From the NCBI GenBank assembly GCA_022819945.1, contig JAJEGI010000051.1, forward strand, positions 62,001 through 126,000: a DNA stretch of 64,000 bases, read 5' to 3'. Under the pieces are notes generated by a model. It was not told the origin of the DNA and did no database searches. It was given only the letters and a program-made list of their open reading frames with translations. The position numbers were made by a program, and so were the translations under genes. Shown here piece after piece: positions 8,550 to 17,369 of this stretch (within the stretch, counting starts at the first letter, position 1; the number at the start of each line of letters is the position of its first letter). This stretch comes from Candidatus Poribacteria bacterium. GTDB lineage: Bacteria; Poribacteria; WGA-4E; WGA-3G.

Positions 8550-9788
8550 ATGTCCGTTCAAGCCTATATTAAGGACAATCAAACCGCACTTTGTGCCTTG
8601 CTACAGGAACTCGTCAGGATTCCTACGGTCAATCCGCCGGGTGAGAATTATGCCGAGATTGTTGGGCTACTTGAGGCGAAGTGTCAGGCATTGGGCATGC
8701 GGACACGGATTGCTAAAGTCCCAAAACGACGTGCAGAACAGGTGATCTCAAATGCGGATAGCCATCCACGACTAAACCTCATCGCGCGTTGGGATGTCGG
8801 CGCAGAAAAGACAGTGCATTTCAACGCACACTACGATGTGGTCCCCGTTGCTGGGAACTGGCGGTTCGGTGATCCGTTCAGCGGTGAGATTGATGGCGAA
8901 TGGCTTTACGGACGCGGTGCTGATGATATGAAGGATGCCATCGCTGCACTCCTATTTGCAATCCAAGCAGTTCAAGAGACCGACACAAAACCGAAGCTCA
9001 ACGTTGAATGCTCATTTACCTGCGATGAAGAGACCGGCGGGCAATTGGGCGCGGGATATATTGTCGAAGAGGGTTTGGTTAACGCGGACTACGTCGTCAA
9101 CTGTGAAGGCGGCGCGGAGATGAACATCGGCAACGGACATAACGGTGTACTCTGGTTGGAAATTGAGGTTAAAGGGAAAGCAGCACACGGCGCGCAGCCG
9201 GATAAGGGAATAAACGCTTTTGAAAAAACCGCCGAACTCGTAACCGCACTCCAACGCGTTAAACGAAATTTAAAATCACCGGAACGCGCATTTAAACTCC
9301 CCGATGGCAGCGACCGCTATCCGACATTGAACATCGGCGGAACGTTCCGAGGCACCGACGGCGACAAAGTTAACACTGTCCCAGCAAGCGTTACGTTCTC
9401 AATTGACCGACGGATTACACCAAACGAGGAACTTGAGTTCGCTGAATTAGAATTGCGGGAAGCGATTTCGGGGGCGTGTCAATACTACCCAGATTTGGAG
9501 GCGGAGGCACGAGCGATCTTGCGGATTGAACCGTGCTTGACGGATACCGCTTCGCCAATAGCACAAGCGTTTGCCGATGCAGTCCGTATTGTCCGTTTCA
9601 ATCAACCCCGATTTAAAGGCACCACAGGGTTTACGGACTTGCACTATTTCGTCAATACAGGCTTACCCGGTATCGGATATGGACCCCGCGGCGAGGGTGG
9701 ACACGCCATCAATGAGCGCGTCCATATCCCCGATCTCGTCAGAACCTCCGCCATCTACGCAACCTTCATAACCCGCGCAGAACTATAA
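8550..9788 (+). CDS. M20 family metallopeptidase/deacylase (ArgE/DapE-like)
   Basis: 412 residues, the usual length for ArgE/DapE/CPG2 hydrolases that cleave amide bonds using a two-zinc centre. Metal and catalytic residues are visible: His94 and Asp96 in NAHYDVVPV, Asp125 or Asp126 in GRGADDMKD, Glu160-Glu161 in TCDEETGG, Glu187 region in NCEGG, and the late His in GEGGHAINERV. The dimerisation lid is inserted after KGKAAHG. GAGGAG precedes the ATG. It follows the cupin gene by 20 bp. N-acyl amino acids or dipeptides are likely substrates; the precise one is unknown. Confidence 0.85.
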   Translation: MSVQAYIKDNQTALCALLQELVRIPTVNPPGENYAEIVGLLEAKCQALGMRTRIAKVPKRRAEQVISNADSHPRLNLIARWDVGAEKTVHFNAHYDVVPVAGNWRFGDPFSGEIDGEWLYGRGADDMKDAIAALLFAIQAVQETDTKPKLNVECSFTCDEETGGQLGAGYIVEEGLVNADYVVNCEGGAEMNIGNGHNGVLWLEIEVKGKAAHGAQPDKGINAFEKTAELVTALQRVKRNLKSPERAFKLPDGSDRYPTLNIGGTFRGTDGDKVNTVPASVTFSIDRRITPNEELEFAELELREAISGACQYYPDLEAEARAILRIEPCLTDTASPIAQAFADAVRIVRFNQPRFKGTTGFTDLHYFVNTGLPGIGYGPRGEGGHAINERVHIPDLVRTSAIYATFITRAEL

Positions 9789-9795
9789 AATACAT

Positions 9796-9950
9796 GGGAC
9801 TTACGCATTACCTCTGAAAGTCTCTGATAACGGGATTTAGGTTAAAGTCCCCTGATAAGGGGCAGGGAATGCCCATAAGGCATTCATACCGTTGATTCTG
9901 ATTCTTTAGGGGGTTAAAATTACTGAAATTACTGCTTTTTGCGTAAGGCC
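9796..9950. mobile_element. MITE-like element with GGACTTACGCA ends
   Basis: The left end GGGACTTACGCA (9796-9807) is matched by the inverted right end TGCGTAAGGCC (9940-9950), with one mismatch against the left arm. No coding capacity inside. A second, shorter element with the same ends in perfect form is at 36586-36676. The 239-bp gap upstream of the WD40 gene is mostly this element. Confidence 0.6.
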
Positions 9951-10027
9951 TGATACGCTAAAATACACTGTAGCGCGAGGTCTCCGTGCCTCAGCGCATT
10001 CCATAAAACATAAAAGAGATTAATACA

Positions 10028-12121
10028 ATGCAAAACCGAAGACCAGCACCCTTCAATATCGTACCAGAGGACCCTACAGGAACAACATGGGCATTGCCAG
10101 AAGGCGCAATCGCCCGATTTGGAAAAGGAATTGCATTGTCTGGTGGGGGACCGAAACTGGCACTCCCACCCGGCGGTGCGTATTTCGCCGTTCAAACCCG
10201 TATAGGACTCTGGTGGTACGAAATGTCGTCAAAGCTTCCTATTGCGTTATGGGAAACGGAGCGAGGATTGATTGCCAGTGCTTATTTTTCACCTGATGGT
10301 AAGTGGATCGCTATCGCCAATTGGGATGGTGTTCTCAAGGTGATGAATGTTCAGAGTGGTGAGTGCATCGCGCAGATGAAGCGGATGGAAGCGCAGAATA
10401 TCTATGCACATGTTGTCTTTTCGCCAGATCGCAAGTGGATTGCCACCGCGAATCAGAAGGGTAATGTTGAAGTATTGGATGTTCATCAAGGTGAGTGCAT
10501 CGCACAGATGGATCGAGGTGAACGTGATACGCAATCGAACGATGCTTCCCATCTTGAGTTTTCGGCGGACAGCAAATTCCTCGCTGCTACTGTAGGCAAT
10601 CCTAAAGTTTATTCGTTTCGCGACGGTGAACGTAAACTCATTAATCCTGATACCGAGGGGACGCAAACTTATATATGGCATCCAGAGACGGGCACCCCGA
10701 TTGTCAAGTTTGCGGGTAGAAATTTTGCCTTTTCTCCGGACAGTCGATTGCTTGCTGGTGCAGCTTCTGACGAAACTATAAGTGGTGATGATCGCGTTGA
10801 CCGCTGCGTCTCGGTGTGGGATATAACAACAGGTGAACGCGTTGCTCATTTCATGGGACATAGCAATTGGGTGGATAGTGTCATTTTTTCACCGTGCGGC
10901 GGGTTTCTCGTATCAAGTAGTAGAGATAAAAGCCTACGCGTCTGGGATATTGCGAATGGCACACAAAAGATGGTTTATACCGACTTTGAAGAGGCTTGGG
11001 TGAAACCGTTTTACTCACCAGCGGGTGAACTACTTGTAACTGTAGATAGACAGGACACCATTGAGATCTGGAATATCGAAGGTCGTGAGAAACTATACAC
11101 TTTAGAATTACACCCGCGGAGTGTTTATGCTAACTGGTTTAAAAAATTTCCGCAACGGGCTATTACCGACAAAAAGACTGAGGTTGGCGATGGACATACA
11201 TCTTCAACACTTCGTGAATTTGCCTGTTATCCAGATCCCGTACTGTTTTTACCAGATGGAGAGACGCTGGCGACAATAGGATATCGCTCAGGTATTATGT
11301 TATGGGATGTTGTACGTAAGCAGAATCGGGAAACGTTACTAAAGAACACGCGTATCTCCTCTTTTACTGTTTTGCCTTGCGGAAACATGTTGGCTGCAAG
11401 TATACAGGACGAAAATGTCACGGTGTGGGATGCTGAGAAACCTGATGAACCGATTGCTGAATTTGCTGAAACCGAACAGGCACATTTGATATGGAAAACC
11501 GCATTTGCACCGACAGAGGATCGACTTGCAGTCGGAAGTAGAGAAGGCACAATCTATCTATATGATTTCAAACGTAACGAAAAGTTGAAACCGCTCACAG
11601 GGCATACAGATTTTGTCTGGTCGGTGTCCTTTTCACCGGATGGCAAGCGACTGGTCAGTAGTTCAAGCGATGAAACCTCCAAGTTGTGGGATGTTGCATC
11701 GGGTGAACAAATTGGGACATTTCCGTTGGATGAATCTCGGACACTTATGGGAGTAGCATTTTCTCCGTGCGGCAGCATAATTGCTACAGGGATGTTCGGC
11801 GGACTCCAGTTGTGGTGCGCTGAAACGCTGACAACGCTTTTGGAGATACCGCAGCCACAGACACAGAAACCGTACGCCCTCGCTTTTTCGCCGTGTGGTA
11901 AGTATTTCGCATCGGGGACTTGGTGGCGGAGGGAGGAAGGGATGGAGAAGATGGCAATCCGTTTATGGGAAGTCGCTACCGGTGAAGAGATCACGACCTT
12001 TTGGGGACATCCAACGGACGTACAGTCACTCGCCTTTTCGCCAGACAACACGCTTCTCGCAAGTGGCAGTCACGATTGCACAATCCTGTTGTGGGATGTG
12101 AAATCCTTCATAGACGCTTAA
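10028..12121 (+). CDS. WD40-repeat beta-propeller protein
   Basis: 697 residues made almost wholly of WD40 repeats. Many blades end in LWDV, VWDI or similar (for example SVWDITTGERV, LWDVASGEQI, LLWDV at the C-terminus) and begin with an xFSPDGK/xFSPCG strand; I count about a dozen blades, enough for two propellers. No signal peptide or transmembrane segment is evident, so it is probably a cytoplasmic scaffold. Its first 60 residues are not repeat-like. There is no enzymatic domain. A purine-rich AAGAG stretch serves as a modest ribosome site. No functional partner is apparent next to it. Confidence 0.8.
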   Translation: MQNRRPAPFNIVPEDPTGTTWALPEGAIARFGKGIALSGGGPKLALPPGGAYFAVQTRIGLWWYEMSSKLPIALWETERGLIASAYFSPDGKWIAIANWDGVLKVMNVQSGECIAQMKRMEAQNIYAHVVFSPDRKWIATANQKGNVEVLDVHQGECIAQMDRGERDTQSNDASHLEFSADSKFLAATVGNPKVYSFRDGERKLINPDTEGTQTYIWHPETGTPIVKFAGRNFAFSPDSRLLAGAASDETISGDDRVDRCVSVWDITTGERVAHFMGHSNWVDSVIFSPCGGFLVSSSRDKSLRVWDIANGTQKMVYTDFEEAWVKPFYSPAGELLVTVDRQDTIEIWNIEGREKLYTLELHPRSVYANWFKKFPQRAITDKKTEVGDGHTSSTLREFACYPDPVLFLPDGETLATIGYRSGIMLWDVVRKQNRETLLKNTRISSFTVLPCGNMLAASIQDENVTVWDAEKPDEPIAEFAETEQAHLIWKTAFAPTEDRLAVGSREGTIYLYDFKRNEKLKPLTGHTDFVWSVSFSPDGKRLVSSSSDETSKLWDVASGEQIGTFPLDESRTLMGVAFSPCGSIIATGMFGGLQLWCAETLTTLLEIPQPQTQKPYALAFSPCGKYFASGTWWRREEGMEKMAIRLWEVATGEEITTFWGHPTDVQSLAFSPDNTLLASGSHDCTILLWDVKSFIDA

Positions 12122-12180
12122 AGCCTTACTAACAGTATCCCGCCTCTCTGCAAAGGGTGGATATGACTGCCCATTTTGGT

Positions 12181-12209
12181 TTGATTCCGTGCCTTGGATG
12201 TGTTATTAT
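12181..12209 (+). promoter_or_regulatory. Putative promoter of the AAA ATPase gene
   Basis: TTGATT (12181-12186), a 17-base spacer, TATTAT (12204-12209), about 48 bases upstream of the ATG at 12258, with AAAGGG between. Confidence 0.5.
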
Positions 12210-12257
12210 TTCCATATCACATTCGCAGGGCTATATTTTTAAAAAGGGCTACTCATC

Positions 12258-13397
12258 ATGATTATCAATCGGCTTATCGTTAAAAACTGGCGGAATTTTC
12301 AACAGATTAATGTGCCACTTAGGGAACGTCAGTTTATTGTGGGTCCAAATGCTTCTGGCAAATCTAACCTGCTGGACATTTTTCGTTTTCTTCGCGATAT
12401 CGCTAAAGCCGAAGGTGGCGGACTCCAAAAAGCAATCAGTGACCGAGTCGGTGTCTCCAAAATTCGGTGCCTATCCGCGGGACAAGACACAGAGGTTGCC
12501 ATCGAAATTCACATCGCCGACACGCCAGATGCTCCCGCCACATGGCGATATGGTATTGGGTTTCACCATGAAGATCACAAACACCGCCAAACTTATCTCA
12601 CGCATGAACGCGTTTGGAGAGACGGTGAATTACTTCTCGACAGACCCGATGCAGACGACAACAGGGACCCAGATCGTCTTACGCAGACCGCGCTTGAGCA
12701 GATCGCTGCCAATGCGAAGTTCCGAGAGATTGGAGGATTTCTCCGGAATGTTACCTATCTCCATCTGATCCCACAACTTATTCGTTTCGCAGATTCAATA
12801 CAAGGGAAAATTATTGAAGACGACCCTTTTGGCCAAGCTTTCCTTGAAAGAATTGCGAGTGTGCATCCGAACACCCGCCGTGCTCGTGTAAAAAAAATAG
12901 AACACGCACTCAAAACCGTCATCCCTCAGTTTGAAAAGTTGGAATTCATCCGGGACAACGCAGGTCAACCACATCTTCGATCACGTTATTCCCATTGGTG
13001 TTCAAACGAAAAAGGACAGCAGGAGAATCAGTTTTCAGAAGGCACCTTCCGACTTATTGGGCTCTTGTGGTCGCTCCTTGAAAGCGATTCGATTATTTTA
13101 TTCGAGGAACCTGAGCTTTCTTTGAACATTGGAATCGTTTCTCAACTTGCACCTCTGATTTCTCGAATGCGGCGGAACAAACGATGTCAGGTGTTCGTTA
13201 GCACGCAAAGCGATGTCCTTCTTATAGAGCCTGGTATTGATGGTACGGAAGTCCTAATGCTCACACCCAGCGAAGAGGGAACAATAGTTAAGCCTGCTTC
13301 TGATTTTGACGATGTGTGTGTTCTTCTTAAGAATGGGTTTACAGTAGGTGAAGTCGTACTAACTAAACCTACAGAACAATTGAGTTTATTAGAATGA
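12258..13397 (+). CDS. AAA family ATPase (AAA_21/OLD-like, no nuclease domain)
   Basis: 379 residues of the ABC/SMC-like AAA_21 type. It opens with the typical first strand INRLIVKNWRNFQQI, then Walker A GPNASGKS (29-36), a signature-like SEGTFRL segment, Walker B IILFEEPELSLN (about 279-290) and the switch region QVFVSTQSDVLL. No TOPRIM or HNH domain is attached. Stand-alone ATPases like this commonly pair with a small effector gene in defence or toxin modules, but the next gene encodes an RNHCP protein and no effector is intact. About 30 codons at 13398-13488 may be the tail of a lost gene. Function beyond ATP use is unknown. Confidence 0.75.
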   Translation: MIINRLIVKNWRNFQQINVPLRERQFIVGPNASGKSNLLDIFRFLRDIAKAEGGGLQKAISDRVGVSKIRCLSAGQDTEVAIEIHIADTPDAPATWRYGIGFHHEDHKHRQTYLTHERVWRDGELLLDRPDADDNRDPDRLTQTALEQIAANAKFREIGGFLRNVTYLHLIPQLIRFADSIQGKIIEDDPFGQAFLERIASVHPNTRRARVKKIEHALKTVIPQFEKLEFIRDNAGQPHLRSRYSHWCSNEKGQQENQFSEGTFRLIGLLWSLLESDSIILFEEPELSLNIGIVSQLAPLISRMRRNKRCQVFVSTQSDVLLIEPGIDGTEVLMLTPSEEGTIVKPASDFDDVCVLLKNGFTVGEVVLTKPTEQLSLLE

Positions 13398-13484
13398 GAT
13401 TAAAAAACGCGCTGCTACCGCCTCTCCAAGTCTAAAACGAACATTAGACAGACTTGCTCAAGAGAAAAACGCGGGAGCTAACCA

Positions 13485-13787
13485 GTGAACAAAAAATTCC
13501 AACGCCACATTGAAGATTTCACCTGCACACATTGTGGCACCGCCGTCGAAGGAGACGGCTACACCAACCACTGTCCAGAATGTCTCTGGAGCCGACACGT
13601 CGATATCAACCCCGGCGACCGAGCCGCATTCTGTCAAGGCATGATGGAACCGGTAGGATTTACCGTAAAGCACGGCAATTATATCCTTACCCACCGCTGC
13701 ACAACATGTGGCATCGAAAAAAAGAACAAAACAGCAAAAAATGATAGTTTTGCGGCTATCCTCAGTCTACAAGGAGACGTACTGTGA
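13485..13787 (+). CDS. RNHCP domain zinc-ribbon protein
   Basis: 100 residues. The family signature is nearly complete: FTCTHCG, then TNHCPECLWSRHVD, GDRAAFCQGMMEPVGF and a second pair CTTCG, giving two zinc-binding Cys clusters. The RNHCP family (PF12647) is widespread but uncharacterised. Translation starts at GTG (13485) after GGGAG. Its stop overlaps the GTG start of the OmpA-type gene by four bases (GTGA), so the two are translationally coupled. Confidence 0.8.
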   Translation: MNKKFQRHIEDFTCTHCGTAVEGDGYTNHCPECLWSRHVDINPGDRAAFCQGMMEPVGFTVKHGNYILTHRCTTCGIEKKNKTAKNDSFAAILSLQGDVL

Positions 13788-14707
13788 ATAAAAAAGGCAT
13801 ACTTGCAATTGTATCCATCTGTGTTGTCGCTATTGCTGCGATTGTTCTGGCGTTTCTGCTCCATTCAACCTCCAGCAAACTCAAACAGACACAGGCAGAA
13901 TTGGCTACCACTAAAACCATATTACAGACGACTGAAACCGCCAAAACCGATGTCGAAAAGAAGTTAGCAGAAACCCAAAAGACACTTTCCGAAACCCAAA
14001 GCACATTGGAAAAGACGCGTTCGGAACTCAGTCAGACGCAAGAAATATTGCAAAACGAAAGCGCAGCCGGCCGAAAAATCGCCGCTGAACGGAATGCGCT
14101 GCAACAGGACAAAAGCGCACTTGAACGCGAAAAAGAGAGTCTCCGCGCGAAACTCACCGAGATTGAATCCGAATTACAACGGATCCGGGAGCAATCGCAA
14201 CGTTCAATTGCAGCCATCCAAGAACGGTTTAAAGATACAGTCGGTGCTGTGTTAGATGACGCGGGACGGTTGAAACTTGATGTTAAAGGGAAAATCCTGT
14301 TTGAAACAGGCAGCGCGATTCTAAGCACAGAAGGGAAAGAACTTTTGGATGCAATTGCGGAAGAGGTTTTACTCAACGCAGACTATTCAGATTATGCCAT
14401 TCGGGTTGAGGGACACACGGATAACACACCCATCGGCGGCGACGCACTGCGGAACTGGAACCTCTCAACCGAACGCGCAATCGCAGCAGTGAAATACTTG
14501 CAAGAACATGCCGATGTGACTGCAGAACGTCTGGCAGCCACTGGCTACGCCTTCTACCAACCCATAGATACCGCCGAAACACCGGACGCAAAAGCCAAAA
14601 ATCGGAGAATCGAAATTATACTCGTGCCACCGCAAGATTTTTTGTCTGAACTCCTAACATCGCTCCAAAATGTGATGACATCTATTGAGACGAAGGTGTC
14701 TCAGTAG
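13784..14707 (+). CDS. OmpA/MotB-type peptidoglycan-binding protein with long coiled coil
   Basis: 307 residues. A single N-terminal membrane segment (about residues 5-26) anchors it in the inner membrane. Residues 30-150 form a continuous coiled coil rich in Gln, Glu, Lys and Thr heptads. From about 165 there is an OmpA-like domain: ILFETGSAIL, then IRVEGHTDNTPI and NWNLSTERA...NRRIEI, which bind peptidoglycan. The layout resembles MotB-like envelope tethers, but MotB's charged membrane helix and a MotA partner are missing, so a structural role is more likely. The GTG start overlaps the RNHCP stop. Its 3' end overlaps the convergent gene at 14682-15560 by 26 bases. Confidence 0.8.
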   Translation: MNKKGILAIVSICVVAIAAIVLAFLLHSTSSKLKQTQAELATTKTILQTTETAKTDVEKKLAETQKTLSETQSTLEKTRSELSQTQEILQNESAAGRKIAAERNALQQDKSALEREKESLRAKLTEIESELQRIREQSQRSIAAIQERFKDTVGAVLDDAGRLKLDVKGKILFETGSAILSTEGKELLDAIAEEVLLNADYSDYAIRVEGHTDNTPIGGDALRNWNLSTERAIAAVKYLQEHADVTAERLAATGYAFYQPIDTAETPDAKAKNRRIEIILVPPQDFLSELLTSLQNVMTSIETKVSQ

Positions 14708-15560
14708 TTTCCGCCACTGCTTTTTTCTTTGAAACCGCGCGTTTCGCTGCTACCGCAAGTTCTGTCGCGCGTGTGATCAACCGTTGCGTTTCACGGATCT
14801 GTTCGAGGATCTGCGCGTTTGTCCACGAAACCGTAACAAGGTAGTGCAATTCATCTGGATCGTTTAAGGTTTCAGCACCGAGTGCAACCTGAAGTCCGCT
14901 TGGAATGATATATCGCATGCCAGCGTTCACACCGGCGCCATCAAATTCCAGCTGCATCGTGAGGTCGCCTCTCGCAAAAGCCGGTTGGAACGCCTTGCTC
15001 AGACCCACAAACACACCTACAGGACGGTCTTCAAAGGCAAACCGCTGTGTACCAACCCCGATGTGCCCAGAAAATCGGTGTATCCGCGGGAAATTAAAGG
15101 TTTTACTGACGGCGAGAAAAGTGGAAGGCGTTTCACCGACTTCTGCTTCCGAATCCGACGCGAAAATCTTGTTGCCGAGTCTCTCGACACCTATTGCTAC
15201 ACTCGGAATCGCGCCCACTTCTGGCTCTTTTAAGAGTTGTAACTTCAAGTTCGCAGTCCGATCAGAAGAGGGGTCTGAACCGTGTTCCTCCCATAACTGT
15301 GTCAACCCGATTTCAACCCGGTCAAACAGTCCAAAGTTGAGACGAACCGCAACGGTATCCCCAAGGCTTGTCGCAGAACGGGCCATCATCCGTTGTTGGA
15401 AACCGAGATAAGTCCCTGCCTCGAATATGCCGTGTTCCAATACCCGACCCGTCGGTATATCCACCAATCCACTCCCAGTAAGCACTTCGCTCCTGACAGG
15501 ATTAGAAACCGTAATAGATACAAAAACAATCAGAAAGAGCAAGATCGTGTGTCGAAGCAT
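14682..15560 (-). CDS. Outer-membrane beta-barrel-like protein (YjbH-related)
   Basis: 292 residues with a signal peptide (hydrophobic ILLFLIVFVSITV, cleavage near residue 24). The mature part opens with GSGLVDIPTGRVLEHGIFEAG, the pattern found at the start of YjbH/YmcA-type outer-membrane proteins linked to exopolysaccharide export. It continues in alternating beta-strand style (VAVRLNFGLFDRVEIGLTQ, GMRYIIPSGLQVALG). The last 45 residues are a charged Ala/Lys/Thr-rich helix. A barrel in the outer membrane is inferred. It ends convergently inside the OmpA-type gene and lies just downstream of rpiA. Confidence 0.6.
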   Translation of the reverse strand: MLRHTILLFLIVFVSITVSNPVRSEVLTGSGLVDIPTGRVLEHGIFEAGTYLGFQQRMMARSATSLGDTVAVRLNFGLFDRVEIGLTQLWEEHGSDPSSDRTANLKLQLLKEPEVGAIPSVAIGVERLGNKIFASDSEAEVGETPSTFLAVSKTFNFPRIHRFSGHIGVGTQRFAFEDRPVGVFVGLSKAFQPAFARGDLTMQLEFDGAGVNAGMRYIIPSGLQVALGAETLNDPDELHYLVTVSWTNAQILEQIRETQRLITRATELAVAAKRAVSKKKAVAETTETPSSQ

Positions 15561-15565
15561 TGACG

Positions 15566-16255
15566 TTACTCCATATACTGGATACCGGAAGACGTACCGA
15601 TAATGACTTGGTCAGCACGATTCACAAAAATCCCGTTCTCTACCACACCCGGAATGTTGTTTATCTGCATCTCTACCGCTTCTGGTGCTCGGATACCCTC
15701 AAAGTGGCAGTCAAGGATATAGTTCCCATTATCGGTGATAAGTGGCGATGCGTCTTCGTCTTGTGAGGTGTTCTGCCGTAGTGTCGATTTCCCACAGATC
15801 CGATTGACTGCCGTCTGGGTGGCTTCCCATCCGAACCGCACAATTTCCACAGGGAGCGGAAAGTTAGTACCGAGAACCCGTGATACCTTGCTTTCATCGA
15901 CAACAATCAATATCTCTTTCGAGGCGTTAGCGATAATCTTCTCTCTCACGAGCGCAGCACCACCCCCTTTAATCAGATTAAGGTGTGCATCTACCTCATC
16001 GGCACCGTCAATGGTCAGATCAATAGTAGGATGCGTGGCGAGCGTTGTGAGTGGTATCTTTTCTTCTAATGCGATTTTCTCGGTCCCCTCAGAGGTCGGG
16101 ATACCGATAATATCAAGGCCTTCACTCACCATCGCACCGAGTTTCAAGAGGGCATAATAGACGGTGGAGCCTGTTCCCAGCCCTACGATCATGCCGGATT
16201 GGACGCTTTCTGTCGCTTTTTCTGCAGCTAATTTCTTCTGGTTTTCGGTGTTCAT
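15566..16255 (-). CDS. rpiA: Ribose-5-phosphate isomerase A
   Basis: 229 residues, normal for RpiA, which interconverts ribose 5-phosphate and ribulose 5-phosphate in the pentose phosphate pathway. All family motifs are present: GLGTGSTVYY (25-34) for phosphate binding, TIDGADEVD (81-89) with catalytic Asp residues, and LIKGGGAALVREK (94-107) with catalytic Glu and Lys. I took the ATG at 16253-16255; a longer in-frame TTG start adds a non-homologous tail. The ribosome site is weak. It is divergent from the deacylase gene across about 106 bp and is followed after 5 bp by the outer-membrane protein gene. Confidence 0.93.
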   Translation of the reverse strand: MNTENQKKLAAEKATESVQSGMIVGLGTGSTVYYALLKLGAMVSEGLDIIGIPTSEGTEKIALEEKIPLTTLATHPTIDLTIDGADEVDAHLNLIKGGGAALVREKIIANASKEILIVVDESKVSRVLGTNFPLPVEIVRFGWEATQTAVNRICGKSTLRQNTSQDEDASPLITDNGNYILDCHFEGIRAPEAVEMQINNIPGVVENGIFVNRADQVIIGTSSGIQYME

Positions 16256-16325
16256 AATACGTATAAGTTTATCAAACAATCTTCTGAAAAGCAAGTTTTT
16301 ATGTGCTTCTCGATCATCAAAACAT

Positions 16326-16354
16326 TTGATTCTTTTTATTCATTATGCTACAAT
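16326..16354 (+). promoter_or_regulatory. Promoter giving a probably leaderless mRNA for the deacylase gene
   Basis: TTGATT (16326-16331), 17 bases, TACAAT (16349-16354). The ATG at 16362 begins only eight bases after the -10 element, so transcription should start at or within a base or two of the start codon. No Shine-Dalgarno sequence is present. Confidence 0.6.
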
Positions 16355-16361
16355 ACCCACC

Positions 16362-17348
16362 ATGAGGAATAATATTCGCCATGGCAGCTTGGTAGTTGGG
16401 CATCTGGTCGCTGAACCCGGAACTCGGATGGAAGGTCACCTCAAAGTTGGCACGATGCCTGACAGAACGGCTGTCCGACTGCCTGTCGTACTCATTAACG
16501 GGAGGTACCCCGGCAAAACACTCTACATCCAAGCAATTAGCGACGGAGATGAACTCAACGGAATCGCTGTTGTTCATAAAATTCTCCAAACGGTCGCACC
16601 AGAGCAATTGCACGGTAAAATTATCGCTGTACCGCTTGTCAATTTCCACGCATTTCATGCAAAACAGGCATTAAGTCCTGTAGACAATCGTAAAATGAAC
16701 CGCTGTTTCCCGGGTAGACCCGACGGCACGTCCAGTGAACGGATCGCCTATCATCTTTTCCAACATGCTGTACAGCAAGCGGATTACTGCCTTGATCTGC
16801 ACCAAGGCGGCGTACACCCAATGATAGATGAAGTCCGTGTCCGCGTTGGTGAGAAACATACACTACATGCTGCGTGTCTTGAACTCGCACGCGTCTTCGG
16901 GATCGGGTACATTCTCAATCAAAAGGGACCCAAGGGGCAACTCGCACAGGCAGCACCCGAAATCGGCATCCCAACGATTGACCCAGAATTGGGAGGAACC
17001 CACGGATGGGATGCAACAAGCATCGAAAAAGGCGTGCGCGGTGTGCTTAATGTGCTACAATACTACGGTTTTATTACCGGAACGCCAGAGATGCCTGAGC
17101 AGCAAGTGGTTGTCAAAAAATTTGTGCCGCTCATCAGCAATGAAGGCGGTTTCGTCTATTATAGAGCGGAATTATATGAGCAGCTGACGGTGTCTCAACC
17201 CGTTGCCGATATTTGTGATGCCTTTGGCAATGTTCAGGAATCCATTTCCTCACCCGTTGATGGCGTTTTCTGGGCAAAACCTATTTATCCGATGGTTGCG
17301 AGTGGTGGTATCATCGGTAAAATCGGCACACCGATTGGGTATCTCTAA
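16362..17348 (+). CDS. Succinylglutamate desuccinylase/aspartoacylase family deacylase
   Basis: 328 residues of the M14-like AstE/AspA zinc hydrolase family. The first zinc motif, usually HGDE, reads Asp61-Gly-Asp63-Glu64 in AISDGDELNG, so the canonical His is replaced. The second part is present as CLDLHQGG, and the late region GGTHGWDATSIEKGVRGVL and the C-terminal beta domain match the family. N-acyl amino acids or related amides are typical substrates. The ATG at 16362 was chosen from homology and the promoter position; the frame is open further upstream but overlaps rpiA. The aminopeptidase P gene follows 21 bp downstream, suggesting a peptide or acyl-amino-acid catabolic unit. Confidence 0.75.
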   Translation: MRNNIRHGSLVVGHLVAEPGTRMEGHLKVGTMPDRTAVRLPVVLINGRYPGKTLYIQAISDGDELNGIAVVHKILQTVAPEQLHGKIIAVPLVNFHAFHAKQALSPVDNRKMNRCFPGRPDGTSSERIAYHLFQHAVQQADYCLDLHQGGVHPMIDEVRVRVGEKHTLHAACLELARVFGIGYILNQKGPKGQLAQAAPEIGIPTIDPELGGTHGWDATSIEKGVRGVLNVLQYYGFITGTPEMPEQQVVVKKFVPLISNEGGFVYYRAELYEQLTVSQPVADICDAFGNVQESISSPVDGVFWAKPIYPMVASGGIIGKIGTPIGYL

Positions 17349-17369
17349 TCTTCATGAGGAGGAACTGGA

